Assembly (NCBI GenBank): GCA_008921705.1
Contig: VFFE01008918.1
Span: 2,695,028 to 2,759,027 of the forward strand
Length of the DNA: 64,000 bases
Source of the DNA: Burhinus oedicnemus
Taxonomy: Eukaryota > Chordata > Aves > Charadriiformes > Burhinidae
Reading direction: 5' to 3'
Shown: positions 1 through 14,319 of the stretch, in pieces
How the letters are laid out: each line of letters begins with the position of its first letter
Position numbering within the stretch: the stretch's first letter is position 1
The notes under the pieces: model-generated
The model's input: the letters and a program-made list of their open reading frames with translations, nothing else
What the model was told of the DNA's origin: nothing
The model's database searches: none
Position numbers and translations under genes: made by a program

Positions 1-3000
1 AAACTTAGTAACAGAATTTACGTTGATCAAACTGACATGGAATGAATATCACATGCAGATTTACTTTTAACTTTAAGAAAATGAAATTTCTTGTTGTGTA
101 TGACCAACTTTTATGAAAGACCTTTATTGTAGAAGAACGTCAATAACTGAAAATAACTGCTTTTAACAGAGCAGTTATACCTTAGAAAGAAGAAGCATGT
201 ACATGAAACACATTAATGAGGCTACAGCACAGTGAGGTCTTGTTACAATGAAAGAGTTAAAAAAAATAAATCTAAGAGTTAACAATCCAAAATACAAAAA
301 GAACATAGCTGTCCAAAGCAGAAATTAGCCAGGTGGCATGAGTAACTTTACAAATACATCAGAGAGAAGGAACTTTAATAGTAATGAATACATTAGAATA
401 AAAGAGATTTAGCTATTGAATATTATCCTGCTCATTTTCCTGTTTTCTGTTTTCTTCTTTTTTCACCTTTGATAGTTTTTTCTTAAGGCAGTTAATTCAC
501 TGCTTACAGGCAGGCAAGATTGTTTTATTGAATACCACACCATTTTGTCTAATTTTGTCAGATTTCTAGATAGGGACTTAAGACACCAGTATATTAATGA
601 TTCCTAAATTTTGAAACCAGACATTGCTGCAAAAGTCCCTCTAGAAATACTGCACAGTTGGTCCTTCTTTGGGACCAAGAAGATGTACTAAATGACTGCA
701 TCGAGATCTTCCGGAATCATTTCTTTTGCTTTTTATAAACCTTTTTCTTTTTTGTATATTTCTGTGGATGATGTGGGTAACAACATAGAAGGATTTCTCT
801 TCCCCAAATATGTGTTTGTATGTTTCTGTGAATATGAGTAGAGAGTAGAACATCTGAAAACAGAAACCGTTGGTGTGCAGGGGGTGGAGGGGTGAGCCTT
901 TTGCTTTTGTATTGTGCTTAACTTGATGCAAGACAGTCATTCTGTTTTCTTAACTTTCTGTACAAGAAAGTCTATGGAGCAGTGAAAAAGCAAAATATAC
1001 CAGAAAGATGCACACACTGACCTTACCCAAGGACTCGTATGTTAGTTTAATACATGCAAGCTAAATAATTCTGTTAACAGATTTTACCTACTTTGTTATT
1101 ACATATGTTATAAAAAAAATTAATCACATCCCCCTTCTCACCTTCCCTAGACTCATTCAACACCAGCTAACTGGCTGGAAAGAATGACATGAATACCAGC
1201 CTGTTTGATCTGACTCAGTGCTGCTCTGATCAGACAAACTTACAGCGACGGAAACGGAGGACTTGCCTTGTACATTGAAGTCACAGCTGTAGTGCCGGCT
1301 TCAGGAATAACCGTCCTGGCATTCATCAGCCCGAGTCAGAGTTTAGAAACAGGCAGTTTACAAAAGCAACAGACAGTTATTCAAGTAAAAGTAACTCTTC
1401 CAATGAGTTTTGCTTAGTAATACCCAAACATATCAGGCAGATGATTACAAATGTTATACACAGGCTATAAACATGCGGGCTTTATGGGTGAAACAGTCTC
1501 TGAGTGGCATATCTCACATTATCAGGTGCATGAAACAATTTACAGGAGAAACATTTTACCTTTAATTAACTCTAATTTCTTTAATCACGTTGCTAATTAG
1601 TGGTAAAAAAGGGCATAGATTAACACCACAGTATTCATTCGTTATCTTGAAATCATTTTCCCTCTTCAGTATTTTCTGAGGAAATAATTTTTATGTTAGT
1701 TGTTCTTTTTTTGTGCCACATAAACACTATAAATAAAGCTATCTGTTTAGCTGCAAATGATTGCCATTATGCCCTTCGAAGTGTGTTGTTGGGAGGAGCG
1801 GTTATGACCTCTTTCATGATCTAAATGTGGCTACCCCAGACCCACCAACGCTGAGCTGTACAAGGACCCACTTGATGTAATACATATCTGCAGGATGACC
1901 TCTCTCCTCAGTGCCTTAACTGACTGCCTGTTGAAGTCTGTCTGATACCTCTCTAAGCCATGGAGGTATTAGTATTGTCAGCTGCTACTTGTGGACTTGG
2001 CAACTGAGCAACCAAATTTTAGATGCTCAGCAAGACCTTATTTGAAGGTCTAGGTTACTTCTAACCCTGGTGAAGTAAGCAGCATAGTAGTGCAAAATGT
2101 CTCTGCAACCTCTACTGTAGGGGAGTCTGAAAATAATGTTTTCTAATTATTGAATCCACTCTTTACTTCTTCCATTGACTCTTACAGAAAACCAAGGATC
2201 ATTTTGTAGAAGATCATATCATACATAAATTCTGTAGTATTCACCTTTTGCTACAGTTTAATAAGAATCATCACTGTATCAATTGCACCATATCTTGTTC
2301 AGCTTATTTCTCCCACAGTAACTTAAAACTCCTGTAAATAATACTTTAATTTTATATTGGATACTCTGCTATAACTTCTTTCAGGAGTGCTAAAACTATG
2401 TTAATACTACCTGTTTTCTGGAAAAAACTGGAATATACTACAGATGTCAGTTTTAATTTTCTAGCCAAATCATCCTTAAAGAGTCATTAATTTCTTCAGC
2501 CTTTAATTATTAAACAAGGTTCTCAAATACATTCAGAAATGTATTTAATATGATTACTTGGAATAACTTTACATGAACCACAGTTTAATACTGTTGCCCT
2601 TAAAACAATAATCTGTATTATAAGTATGATCTGCCCAGCTTTCTTTAATGTTCTTTAACATTAGCTTTAATTTTTTTTTAATTATTCTGTCAGGACTAGA
2701 TCTGTAGAGATAAGCAGTCCCAAGAATCCTTCTCAGCTTTGTCAGTAATTATAATAGAGCTGAATTCCATAACTTCCATTCCTGTTTGAAGCTCGGCTGT
2801 GCTTTTGTGCATTTGGAAAATGATGCAAATTTAAAGGAAAAGGTAAGTCTTAATTTAAGTTCACAAATTAGGAAAACAAACAAAAAACTCCCAAAACATT
2901 TCCTACAGTAATATCGTTGCTGGAACATTCTAGATAATTCCTGCCCAAATAAGATCTAAATGTTGGAAAGGAGAGAGCCTTGGCATTTAGTTCTGGAAAC

Positions 3001-5919
3001 TATAAAGCTAATTTTCATTTCTTCTTTAAATAAATTCCAGGTTCACAGAGAAAATTCTGAATTCAGTTTCTACTCTGCTGAGACTCATCCTTGCACTTTA
3101 AAATTCTGTATTTCCTAAACCACTGCCTGGAAAAGTCATATCATTCTGTGGCAGGCAATCACTGAAGTAGCCTAAGGCCATACTAACAGAGCTTTGAAGA
3201 TTAAAAGTGTAACATTGAAGTTGATGTAAATGGAAGAGGGGAGATAGTTTAGCATATGGAGTACTGTCACACTGAACCTTTGAAAAAAATGTCATACATA
3301 TGGTAGAAGTGTGGCTAATTCACTGAGAAAAGCCTATGTATTGCTGTTCCAGGAGCACAGCAAGAGTTACCCAATGCAAGTTTCCAGATTATCTACATTA
3401 AATCAGCACTGGAAAGTTCCTCTGTTTCCTTCCTCCTGTGTGAAGCACAATTATATATTTTGTTTGAGGTATACCATGCTATGCTTGTACATTTTTATAC
3501 CATAGACATTGCCATGTAGAAGACACCTCATTCTATGATCCAGAAACCTGTCTGTGCAAAATAAAGTTGTAAAACTTAGAAAAGATAATTAAAATAAAAA
3601 AAAACAAACAAGTGACAGATACCAGTAGAAGCTGATAATTTGTTTTGGATATTTTTTGGTGTTTTTTCAGTCTTGCTTAGAATAGGTTAGACACCAAAAA
3701 TCACAGGATCACTTTGGCTGGCCACACTAAGCAATGGTTTGCCATAGCAGATTACCACATGCTATATAGGTAGGGAGAAGGAGGTATTAACTGTGGATCC
3801 AGACACCTGCAGACGCATTCTTCCAACAATAACATGTGTGGTTCTAGACTTGGTCTAGCCATTCACATTTCTTCAGTGCCTTAAAAATTTATTTTCTGTG
3901 AATGGTCTATAATCTGTGAAGGAACCTTTTGTATCAACAGCCAAATAAATGTTCTGATGAGTGGTCTTAGAATTCCTCATGGACAGCATTGCTGAGACTG
4001 GAAGATATTTTTGTTCATACTCATATAGAATTTCTTTAAATTCTATAGCACCTGAATTGGATTCCAGGATGTGAAGGCTGACTGTATGTGGGCAATCCCA
4101 TGCAGGGCTTGATACTAAATTATTTGCATGGCCAAAATTCCTTGTGAAATTGAGCACAGTCCTCATAAGAAATTTAAGGTTTTGCCACAACAAAGAAAAT
4201 TTGCCCTTTAAAATTTGTAATAGTCTTGTTGCACATATTACAACCTTGCGATCAAGCCAAAATAAAATCAGCAGATATTGTAGTGAACAGTGCTGAAATG
4301 TAAGTTCTTCTTATGGATCACGCCCTTTCTTCTTTTCAGTTCTCTCTGTACCTTCAGCACAGTTTATTTACAAAATACCAGTGTTCCCATATTTTCCATT
4401 TTGAGTTTATGGGCAAACGATACTTTCACGTGTTTGCCTTTAGTGTTTCCTTTCCCTTTCTGGTCAACATAATGTGAAACTGCCTTAGAAGATAATTTTA
4501 TTGCTTTCTTTCTAAATTGCAGTAAAAATAATCAAAAAGTAGTTGACTCTCCTGTAAGGTACATCAGCAGCTATAGAGGGTTACACTAACTCAAACACAG
4601 TTTACAACATATCATTTCAGTGCAAAAAGGTGTAATGAATAACAGCATGAAGGTCATTAATATTATCATAATTTCAAATGTTAAATACACTTTTCCAGTT
4701 TCCTTTAGGGAGCTATAGGTCCATATGCTTTCATGATACTGAAATGTTATAATTTTAAGGACAAAGAACCTGATTCTGTTAGATGTTAAAGTCATTTAGC
4801 CCACTGGTTGTTGTGGATGCTGAGCACTTTTCCAAGGGATGCCTAGTATTTCATAGGATCGGTCCATAGCAGCACTGCTGCAGTAAGCTCTTGGAGTTTC
4901 TCTCGTATAGGCAATAGAGAAATGTGATAAAGTGTGTTTAGATGAAATATAGCAACCTAGTCAGCTGTTAATATTGACAGTGGTGAGTCAATTTGAAGTC
5001 ATAGCTGAAAGGATTCTAGCACTAAAATTGAAAAAGTTTTGGGTCAATATAAGTAAATAAGAATGCAGTAGACTTATTGAGGAACAAACCTTCCAGTTTT
5101 AAGTCTATGAAAAGTAAAGGAATTGGGTTGTCAAGATTACTCTGTTTAGTTGGCCCTGTAAAGTCTTCCAGTGTTCTAAAAACTATTTGTCCTCTTTAGG
5201 GGAGATGTACAAAGCAGCATTGGCTAGCATTTTTATTTTCATTATACTTGTTTTCTTTATGCTTGACTGCTCTATACAATGCCATTCACTATAATACTGA
5301 GCAATCTAGCTTGCAATTTTAAAAGCATCATTCACAATAAATAAATGTATCTGTCAGATCTCAGAAAGAAACACAAATGTGCTGTGTTTTCTATGAGAGA
5401 AATATACAATTGAAAAACTCCCCAAAGTAATTTTCTCCCCGGTCCATCCTATACTCATATTTAATAAGCTGTTTGACCCAGATGGCTATAGTTAGGCCTT
5501 GGATTTTTGTATTAGAAATTTTGCATAGCATATATAGGAAATAAATTTACCAGAACAATGATATGAACTTTGTATCAAAAACATAGCATATCTGATTTTC
5601 ACATGCTGTTTCTTTTCTTTCAAACTTAACTTCCAGATCTCCTTGACCCAAATATGCTGAGCATGCGCCCAAGAGTAACCAGCTTCCAAGTGCCTAATGT
5701 ATACAGGCCTGTGATGTATATGAATTGCAATACACCTGAGCCCTTCTTTCTGCTGGCTAACACTGAAAAGAAGAAAAACAAACAAACATCCTAATTTTGG
5801 GTCCACAGGACATTAGCCTCAGAATAAAGCAGAATTTAATATGATAACAATGCTCTCCTCCTCTAAATATGAATTCAAAGCAAACAATGAACTTGAAGTC
5901 AATGGATCACCTGGAACAG

Positions 5920-5947
5920 AAAACAACAACAAAAACAACAACAAAAT
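5920..5947. repeat. AAC-rich simple repeat
   Basis: A short low-complexity tract made of two AACAAC blocks separated by A runs. It is too short and imperfect to be a useful microsatellite. It has no coding role. Confidence 0.8.
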
Positions 5948-8900
5948 ATGAACACCGTAGTGCCCCCCCATACTGCTGAATATAGTTAGAGGTCTTCACA
6001 GTTTTAATTGACAAAAATGTGCTCTTTGTTTCAGAACTGATAGCAATGACAGTCTTCCGTATGTACTCATTGCTATTTCACTTTTGTAGTCGAGGATCTG
6101 AAGGACAGGAAGAGATAGCCATGAAGTAGTGAAACACTTAAGTATATGCTCACCTTCACACGTCTGAGAAGCTTGGTTTGCAAAATGAAAGCAAAGAATA
6201 CATTTGAGAACTTGTCCAGACCTGACTTCCCAAGGTTCACACAGATGGTTGTAGCAATGTTGAGTGCTGAACCCCTAGGAATTCTGAATGCTAGTGAAAT
6301 GTTTTAACCACAGGTTCCCCTTCTGCAAATATGTAGAAAGATGTTTATGGGACGAAATCTTTAGAATAGAACTGCTAAAACCCATTTAATTACTTGTCTG
6401 ACAGTTGTTTTATAACCTTAGAGACAGAATTTGACTGATAGCTGAAACCAAATCTAAGGTTATCTGGTAAAGAAAGATGAGGAAAATTCCATTACATAAA
6501 GTAATGTCCTTCTGTTGGCCATTTTTCTGTTACAAGCATTATGCTCTTAGCTTCCAGTGATGGGAAAAGTATTTGCTTCTTGCTGTATGTGCCAGATAGA
6601 AGGGCTTCCTCAATATAATTTTATCTCTCTTTTTATAAAAGAATTAAATTCTACAGAAGAAAAAAAAAAAGTTTCTCTTATTTTAAATAAACATCACAGT
6701 AAACATAAAATGCACAAGGATTCAAACGGACTTGAAAGGTTACTTTTAACAGTAATTGATCTAAGCAATCTAAGCGGTTTTGGATAATGAATGAATAGCA
6801 GATTTTAGTTTTGGTAAGATGACTATATTTTCCCCTCCTGACCACGTTACATGTCAAAAAAAGTAAACATTTTAAGGGTAATCATTATTTTTCAAATCTT
6901 TGTTCAAAACTGTTTAACCTAAGATCATTTTGCTTCTGGTGATCAATATCTCAATCCCTTCAAGATATGCTGAAAAATACTGATGAGTTTTTATAGATGT
7001 CAGAAGGTTACAAGTCACTTGGCCATCAAAGATTCAATTAGTAAGCCAACATTTGAGTATATTCATGATAAAATGTGTTTTATGTACATTCAAACATGGA
7101 ACTTGAACTGCAGACAGTCTGCAGAACAAATTTTTTCCTTAAGGAATCTTACCCCAAACAAAAATCCTCACATTCAGGGAACAGCTTAGCTTTATAACTG
7201 ATTGTGGTTAGAAATATTAAGAAAGAGAGCAGATTCTGTGGCTTTTCATCAGAAAAAGACATTAGACAATCAACTACTGCAGACTATTTCCTTCCAAGAT
7301 TAAAAATGTGCTTATGCTAAGAAAAATAAATCAATGAGCTGCATGTATCAATGTCATCTTGTCACTTCTAGTATCATATCTCCAATCCTTCCTGTATTCT
7401 TCCCCATAATTTTCTTTTTCTTGCTTGTCATATTGTAGCTTTCTCTGTGCTTTCAGAGGACAAAATTTCCTTAGATTCACAGATATGCTACAGGAAAGCT
7501 TTGAGATGGTTTATTGTTTGGTGACCTGTTTTCTAGGTATGTTTTCCCACTGCTGATTTGTTAAGGTAGTGTGAAAAACAAAGGTCAGAACTTGCAATAA
7601 ATATATTTTATTCTTTACTGTTTAAGTTTAACCAAATGTATCAAACCAATAGCAACTGGAAAGAATAATACCTACTGAATAAAAAAAATTCAAGTGAATT
7701 TCATATGTCACTGCTACAAAAGTTATAGGGCTTTATTTATTTTCCTTACTTTGGGACATTTTTATAAAGAACAATTACTTAGCAAAAAAAAAAAGAACCC
7801 AAAAAACCAAACACTTAAAAATTCACAGCAACCTGATCTATAATGTGTTTGCTTTTGCTGGGGAATATTACAAGTTTAATTATGAAATATAATAAGCCGT
7901 GTTTCAAGAGGGCCTGTTAAATAAAGTAGTTTTATGACAAAAATGAGACTCATAGAAAGAAATTTTCTCTGTACTTAGGTTTTTTTTCCTCTGTATTTAT
8001 TTACTCTGTAGTATCAGAAATTAAATAACATTACCTCTCTTCCTTTCAAATACTGATCGCCTGATGTGACATTGATATAAAAAGTCTATATAGTCTTCAC
8101 CTGTGATGAAGTAATCTGAGAGTCCTGTGGATTGTTAGGTATTAGTAACACAGTCTGAGTTTCCAAAGGTGATGCTATGGGAAATCTCTACTGCCCTAGA
8201 AAGAGTGTGTTTCTGTTGCTGTTCTCACGCCTTGGCACACCACCTCTATAGACGTTCTACCAAGTTTGAGCAGCTATGGCTATTAGTGGGATAAAAAAAT
8301 TTACAGTTCTCAGTATGAAAACGTCCATAAAAGTAGAGTTCTCAGAATTAGTCAACCACCTCACTGGTAGCAATGAGGTTTTACTAGTAAATTAAATTAG
8401 TCAGGGATCTTTCCCTGGTCCTTTGGCCAACTGTCATGGCAAAGCTTGTGTCTGTACGCTGAAACGCTCTTATTCTCCAAAAAAGCATGGCCACCTCTGT
8501 GCTGTTTATTTGGAATGGTCCTTGGCCTGGACTAACTTTTGAGCAGGGTGGGGAAAATGCTAAAATATAGAGACTAAAACTGTGCCATAATTTAACAATT
8601 TATGTATTTCCAAGTGTAGGTGACTGCACTGCAGAGCTCAGTCCTTTGTCCTAGTCCTGCTTCAGCTCTCCAACACACATACAATACTGTTTTTCCTCAT
8701 GCATGTTATGCTGAACCCCTTTGGGGAAAAAAGCCCCATTAATTCCAAGACACACAAACAAGACAAACAAAACAAACACACCATACTCTCATTTCTGAAT
8801 ATGGATAGAAAGATTCTTGGAAGCATGACCAGTCCTCCTTTTATAAGCCAAAATAGCTGGAAGCGCATGGCATCAGTTGCCAAGTATTGTCTTATTCTAT

Positions 8901-11900
8901 TTTATACTGCTTTGGATCTGCAATAGGTAACAATTTTTAGGTGTTTTTAAAATTCATCTTGGGCGTATTATGAAAAAAAGTTATTCATAATGAATAATGC
9001 CAGGTAACCTGTTTATTTGTACTGTGAAAAGATGAGAAAAATACAGGTACAGATAGACCTGAAAGGGCGTAAAGATGTGTGAAATGTAGGTTTGTTGGAA
9101 TGTCACTGATGCAGAGAAAAGAAACAGAAATGGCACAATTGTGTTTCTACTACTTACTGAACTGGTCAATAAACTGATCTAATTACCCAAACACTACTTC
9201 AGGAGAGACCATTTTGTCTGTGCCAGGAGCAGTTTAGCATGCATGGAGTATGGACAATGGATTAACAAGATCTAGGAGCAGAACAGCAGGTGATTCAAAC
9301 TGCCCATGTAGATGCACAAACATTCATCTATGTATCTTTGTTTCTTTCTTCTTTTTTTTTTTTTTTAAATCCTCCCACTTGACAGCTTCATTGGATGTCT
9401 CTAGTTCTTGCACTCTATAATCCCTTAAAATTCTCTTTGTGATGTAGCATACAGGCAGGACTTTGTCTGTCCCATAATCACTGCTAGTCACCATTAGGCA
9501 TTTGTGTAAACTGTATTCTTTCAGCTGCAATATGGCTAGTGGACTGTGGAGGCTTGTGTGGATACAGGGTATACAGAGCTGATATTTCTGGTAGACCCTA
9601 AAACTACTTCCTTTTCTTCTGTTCTCTATTGTTCCTTTCTGTCGAATGAAACAGATGTTTATGATGTTTATGTTGTGAGCAGGAGCTGTAGAAACTCCAC
9701 GGCTCAATTTCCTGTCAATGCTTCAGTCTCTGTATACTTCCAGTTGAATACGTGACATTCTGGAATTCTACAGCATGAAAGCAGTCAAGTACAAAATTCT
9801 TGAAAGTGCAAAGACCTCCCTTTGGGTACTGGTGTGTTACAACAGTCAAGTGACAGATATATGTTTTCCAGAGCTATCTTTCCCCTGCAAACACTGAGGT
9901 TTCCACCGTGTAATAAAAATGGGGAGAAGAGAGGAAATTTCAGTTTGCTACAGTAAATTGAAAGCATAAAATAAAAAATAAAATCATTGTGGTCTGAAGC
10001 TTTTTAGAAGATGCTGTAAACAATGATGAACACTACAAACATGTACACTGATATATAAATGTCTGACAGAGCAATCTTAAGAAGTTATTTGGACTTCAAA
10101 CTGACTTGCAGTAAAATAATGACATTGGATTTAAGAAATATTGAAGAAGATCAGATGTGAACAATTGAAGAGGATTAAATCCAGGGTAACCAAATTCAGC
10201 AAATCCAAGAAAGGAAACAAGGTTGGCTTTAAGCTGCTTTGGGGCTTCCTAGGGCTTTCCAAGAATCTATTGCCTACACAGATGTCAGCAGCTTTGGGGT
10301 ATCTCTATATTCTGCTTTCTACAGCTTTGTAAGAAAAATAACAACAATCCAGATTCCTTTGTCCTTGACATAGACTGGTTCATCACCTGAACTGAAATTC
10401 AGCCCTGGAGATTTTGTGGTTGACAGCCACTGGGATACTCTTGAGTGACCTGGATGGCTGAAAAGGACCTCAGTATAACTAAGTATTAAAATTTCACTGC
10501 AAAAATTATTTCATGTGTCAGGCTTCTGGTTTGAAAACTTCAGCTTCTTTAGTTTCTGCCTAACATATGCAGATTTATGTGTAAAGATTACCTACTGACT
10601 ACTAATGTTCCTCTCTGGAAAGTTTTTGTTTGCTGATGAATTTTCTCATCATGCTTTTCCTCTATGAACAGCTGTAAATTTGGCAAAGACATATATTTAC
10701 AGCCCTGAAGAGTTTATTTAGCAGCTGGCTTTTGTTTTTTACAACTTACTCTCTCTTAGACAGTAAATATTCCTCTGTCTTCTTTCCCTCTGTGATTCTG
10801 CATGTGACACAGATATCTATTCTGTAAATTCAGATTAATATTATATTCAGTTTATATATGTAATTCTCTGTAATTGCTCTTACTGAAATTACTGAATATT
10901 AACTGTATTATCCTTTAAAGTCTGCCAGTTTTGTGTTGGGTTTTTTTTTCTTAAAAAACCTCACCATGCCTTGCTCTAAATGTTGAGACTAAAAATCTTG
11001 GACTATCTGATTCAGAGGACTCTGGCAGACTGTGGCCTGGAAGCCAACTTTCAGACAAATTCTATTCTAGATCCTTCCTTCTCTCTTGCCTCGTAGTAGA
11101 AAAAGTAGTGAAGTGAAAGGTCCAAAGGCACCCCAGCACACCTCAGTGGAACAGTGGAAGTGGCCTCCTGAGGGGGACACCAAGCCAAGATTTGCTATCA
11201 CACAACCTCAGAAAATACCACAGCCTTCTTCACGAAATTAGATTTCCTGCTGAAGGCAAAAAGCAATTCAGCAAACCTGACATACCAGCATCAGACAAAC
11301 CTGATTAAAGGATGCTTATTTTCTAATCTGTTTTTGGAGATACCTACCATAATACACAATAGGATAGGTGTCATCATAATGCCAGTTCTTTGGCTAGATC
11401 TTTTTCCATCTCTCCCAAAGACTACACAAAGAGATAATGTGAATGAAATAATCCAACTTTGATTCAACAGTGATGATTACAGATTTCTAAGGTACTATTA
11501 AACACCATCGTGAATGCAACTTCAAAATGAACACGTCCTTGAAGTTACACAGTGGAAACCATATTCTACACCATAAAAGCCGGGTTTGAATAATTGGATA
11601 CTCATTATCATGGCATATTCTGGACAGTGCGTTTTCTCAGATTAGTCTCCAGTGATCCCGTTTACTTACAAAACTGATGCCATTTACATCTGGCAAGATA
11701 ACTACTCTATACTGTGGGCATATAAAGACACTTACTATTCTGTATTCGTACTGATTTCCGAAAGGTAGAGTTGCACTGTTGTATCTTGAGGCAGAAATGT
11801 ATGTCTCTTGAATTGGTTTTGTAAAAATTTTCACTAAAACTAAAATGACATTGTAAGCATTAGTGCTCTGAAACATGATTTTTCATGTCATAATCCATAT

Positions 11901-14260
11901 ACATTTATATTAAAATAGAGAAATATTTAGATTCAGGTAGTGAAACAAGTTTATGTATTCATATTTGAGCTTGGGAGTTTGAATAAAAACCAGTTTTGGT
12001 CATGAAACATGCAGTCTTCATGAGTCTTTTGGGACAATTTCAGTGTCAGAACTTTATTTTCAACAGCCTTTCATTAAATCAGTTAAAGAAGAGGTGAAGC
12101 AACGCATGTCACAAACAGCTGTAGAGCTCCAGGTAGGAAAAAACCTGCTCCCTAGAATCCTAGTCAACTGTGATTAGAGAAATATTCTAAGGGAGAACAA
12201 AGCACCTGGCACATTTATATAATTGGAATTCACATTAATGTATTTCAATTTCTGTCCACTTTTTACATTGTTCAGATTTTATTTACATCAATTTTCACCT
12301 ATTTCTAAATATTTTTTGAAGGATGTGGTATCTAATGATGGGTTAAATCCACTGCATAAGACTGAGAAATATTCTTTAGTACAATAGTATGTCCCTGATA
12401 GAGTTTAATATCCATCACTTTCACTGCTTTATACACAGTGGTGATTGAATTTCACTCTTAACTCAGTTAACTCCAGGTTACCCAATGTAGTTGATGTAGA
12501 ATCTGTTGAAACATATCCGTAGGAAATCAAAATACAAATCCTAAGGGTTATGTAAATATGAGAAAGCCCATTCATAGTCCCACAGAAACTGGCATAAAGA
12601 AAGTCACTGTGAGTAAGGGAAGTAGTGAATTTGTATCAGTCTAGCTATTACTGCAAAGTAACCACTTTTCTAGTTCATTTTCTCATGGCAAATGTGAGGA
12701 ACAGCAATTTACTCCCTTTGGCTGATGGGTATTCTTCTGCACCTTTGCCATGGAATAAAATGATGCATTTAGATATTATAACAAAGTAGCTGTCATGATG
12801 TAAATCCACACTTATAACACTGTAATCTTGGGACAGACAGACCTGGAAGTTAATAGAAGTGTTCCTGCTTTACTTGGTATAATTTTGGTACCCAGGTTAA
12901 TATTGTTTTTCTGTCAATTAGATCCTGGTACCAGCTTTGGTGAACTTCTGCCATAGTATATAATTTCAGCAAAGTAGAATTGGCCCAAGATCTTATGTTA
13001 TTCCTGTATTACTTTTACCTGCCTCTTCCTGCCTGCCCCCCTACCAACAAGGTTCTCAGGTGTGGTCACTGACACAGGCATGACAATGAGAAAAGGATCA
13101 TGCCTGCTTCACAAACCAAATCTCAGCTGTTCAATGGAGACAGCTACAGGAAGTTAAACTGACAGAGCATCAGTGTTCTTTTTGATACCAAGTTCTTTGA
13201 ATCTATGGTCCAGGTTTACCAGACGTATAGTACAATTTTTCTCCCATAAAATTGTATTACATTCTTTAGAACTGACACAAATTAGTTAGGCATGCTTGAG
13301 GGAAAATCTACACAGACTTAGCTGAACTTCCATTTCAGTAGAAGATACAATTCAAATTCAGTTCCAAGATTTGCTTTGAATCAGGACTGAGAAGTGTAAT
13401 CCTGATTTTAATGAAATCAGTAACAAAATATTTCTTGCCTTCCAGGTAAAGCCTGGATCTCACACACAGTAGTAGTTTTGAACTGAGTTTGTAAACTAAA
13501 ACTTAAAATGACTTTTATTTTCTGTTTGTTTCTTTGGTACTTTTTTCTCCTGGCTTTGTATTTTTGTGTCATTAGTGTATGACTTTGGGAACTTCTTCTC
13601 TCACGCTTTTCGGGAAAGTCTTTCAGGGTTTGCACACATACCATAGCAATATCAGTTAACATATCATCCTTTCCCAGCTATAGGAAGAAGCAGGGAACTG
13701 GCTCTGCGTTGGAATTCAGTCAAATCTTGTCTAGCGAACAAGTCTTCCAGTTCCACCTACTCCCCCATCTCCTGGCAGAGATGATGAAAATGCTGAGATC
13801 CAAACACACAGAAAAATATTAGTGGAACTACAGGGATCTCAGAGGGAAAAGGAATCCTAACATATTTAGTCTAGGATTGATATCTTGTTATATTTGAAAA
13901 GAGATCAGAAAATATAGGAATGAAAACATAAAAACAAAACACTGTACACACATTGTAAAAATTGAAAAAGATTCAGCAATAGAACTGAGAAAATAGAACT
14001 TTTTCCCTTATATAGTCTTACACAGACTAAAGTATGATATGAAATTAACCTCAATATAACACACTCTAAATGCCTGAGAAGATAAAAAAATAATCTTTTA
14101 CTGTGATACCATTATGACTGACAAAGAATTTAAAACAATTTAAACTTTTCTTTTTTTCTGTTAGAATATTTCTAAATTGTACCCCTCATAAAACCTGTAT
14201 CTTGCCAAGATTTTTCTGTGGTCTTGGGTGTTGTCAGTTTGTTTGCTTGTGTATTTTTCT

Positions 14261-14299
14261 TTTCCTTTTTTTTTTTTTTTTTTTTGTTTTTTTTTGAAT
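14261..14299. repeat. T-rich tract abutting assembly gap
   Basis: Nearly pure T, interrupted by a few C and G, running directly into the N block. Long homopolymers often break short-read contigs, so this tract is probably why the assembly stops here. The repeat length may be misreported. Confidence 0.85.
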
Positions 14300-14319
14300 N
14301 NNNNNNNNNNNNNNNNNNN
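14300..14319. other. Assembly gap (20 N)
   Basis: Exactly twenty N. The second gap in this window has the same size, so the length is probably a placeholder rather than a measurement. The short open frames crossing it on both strands are artefacts. I saw no obvious duplicated sequence on its two sides, unlike the gap at 48330. Confidence 0.98.

Larger units (their letters stand above)
1..14299. other. Non-coding AT-rich single-copy DNA
   Basis: I see no gene or recognisable interspersed repeat in this stretch. The open frames are short, scattered over both strands, overlap one another and resemble no protein I know. Minor content: an AAC-rich tract (5920-5947), a 15-base T run at 9352-9366, many short A/T homopolymers, and two isolated splice-site-flanked open intervals (2737-2842, 7457-7536) described under findings. 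The composition fits an intron or intergenic DNA of a vertebrate. The last 40 bases become T-rich and run into an assembly gap. Confidence 0.75.

Noticed and set aside
1134..1182. Minus-strand pair of strong splice-like sites (CTTTCCAG ... GGGAAG|GTGAGA)
   Set aside because: The interval between them is closed in all three frames. It is a useful reminder of how often such pairs occur by chance here.
9324..9707. 127-codon minus-strand open frame ending in a Lys run
   Set aside because: The Lys run is the reverse of a T15 homopolymer; the remaining residues show no family resemblance and there is no second exon.
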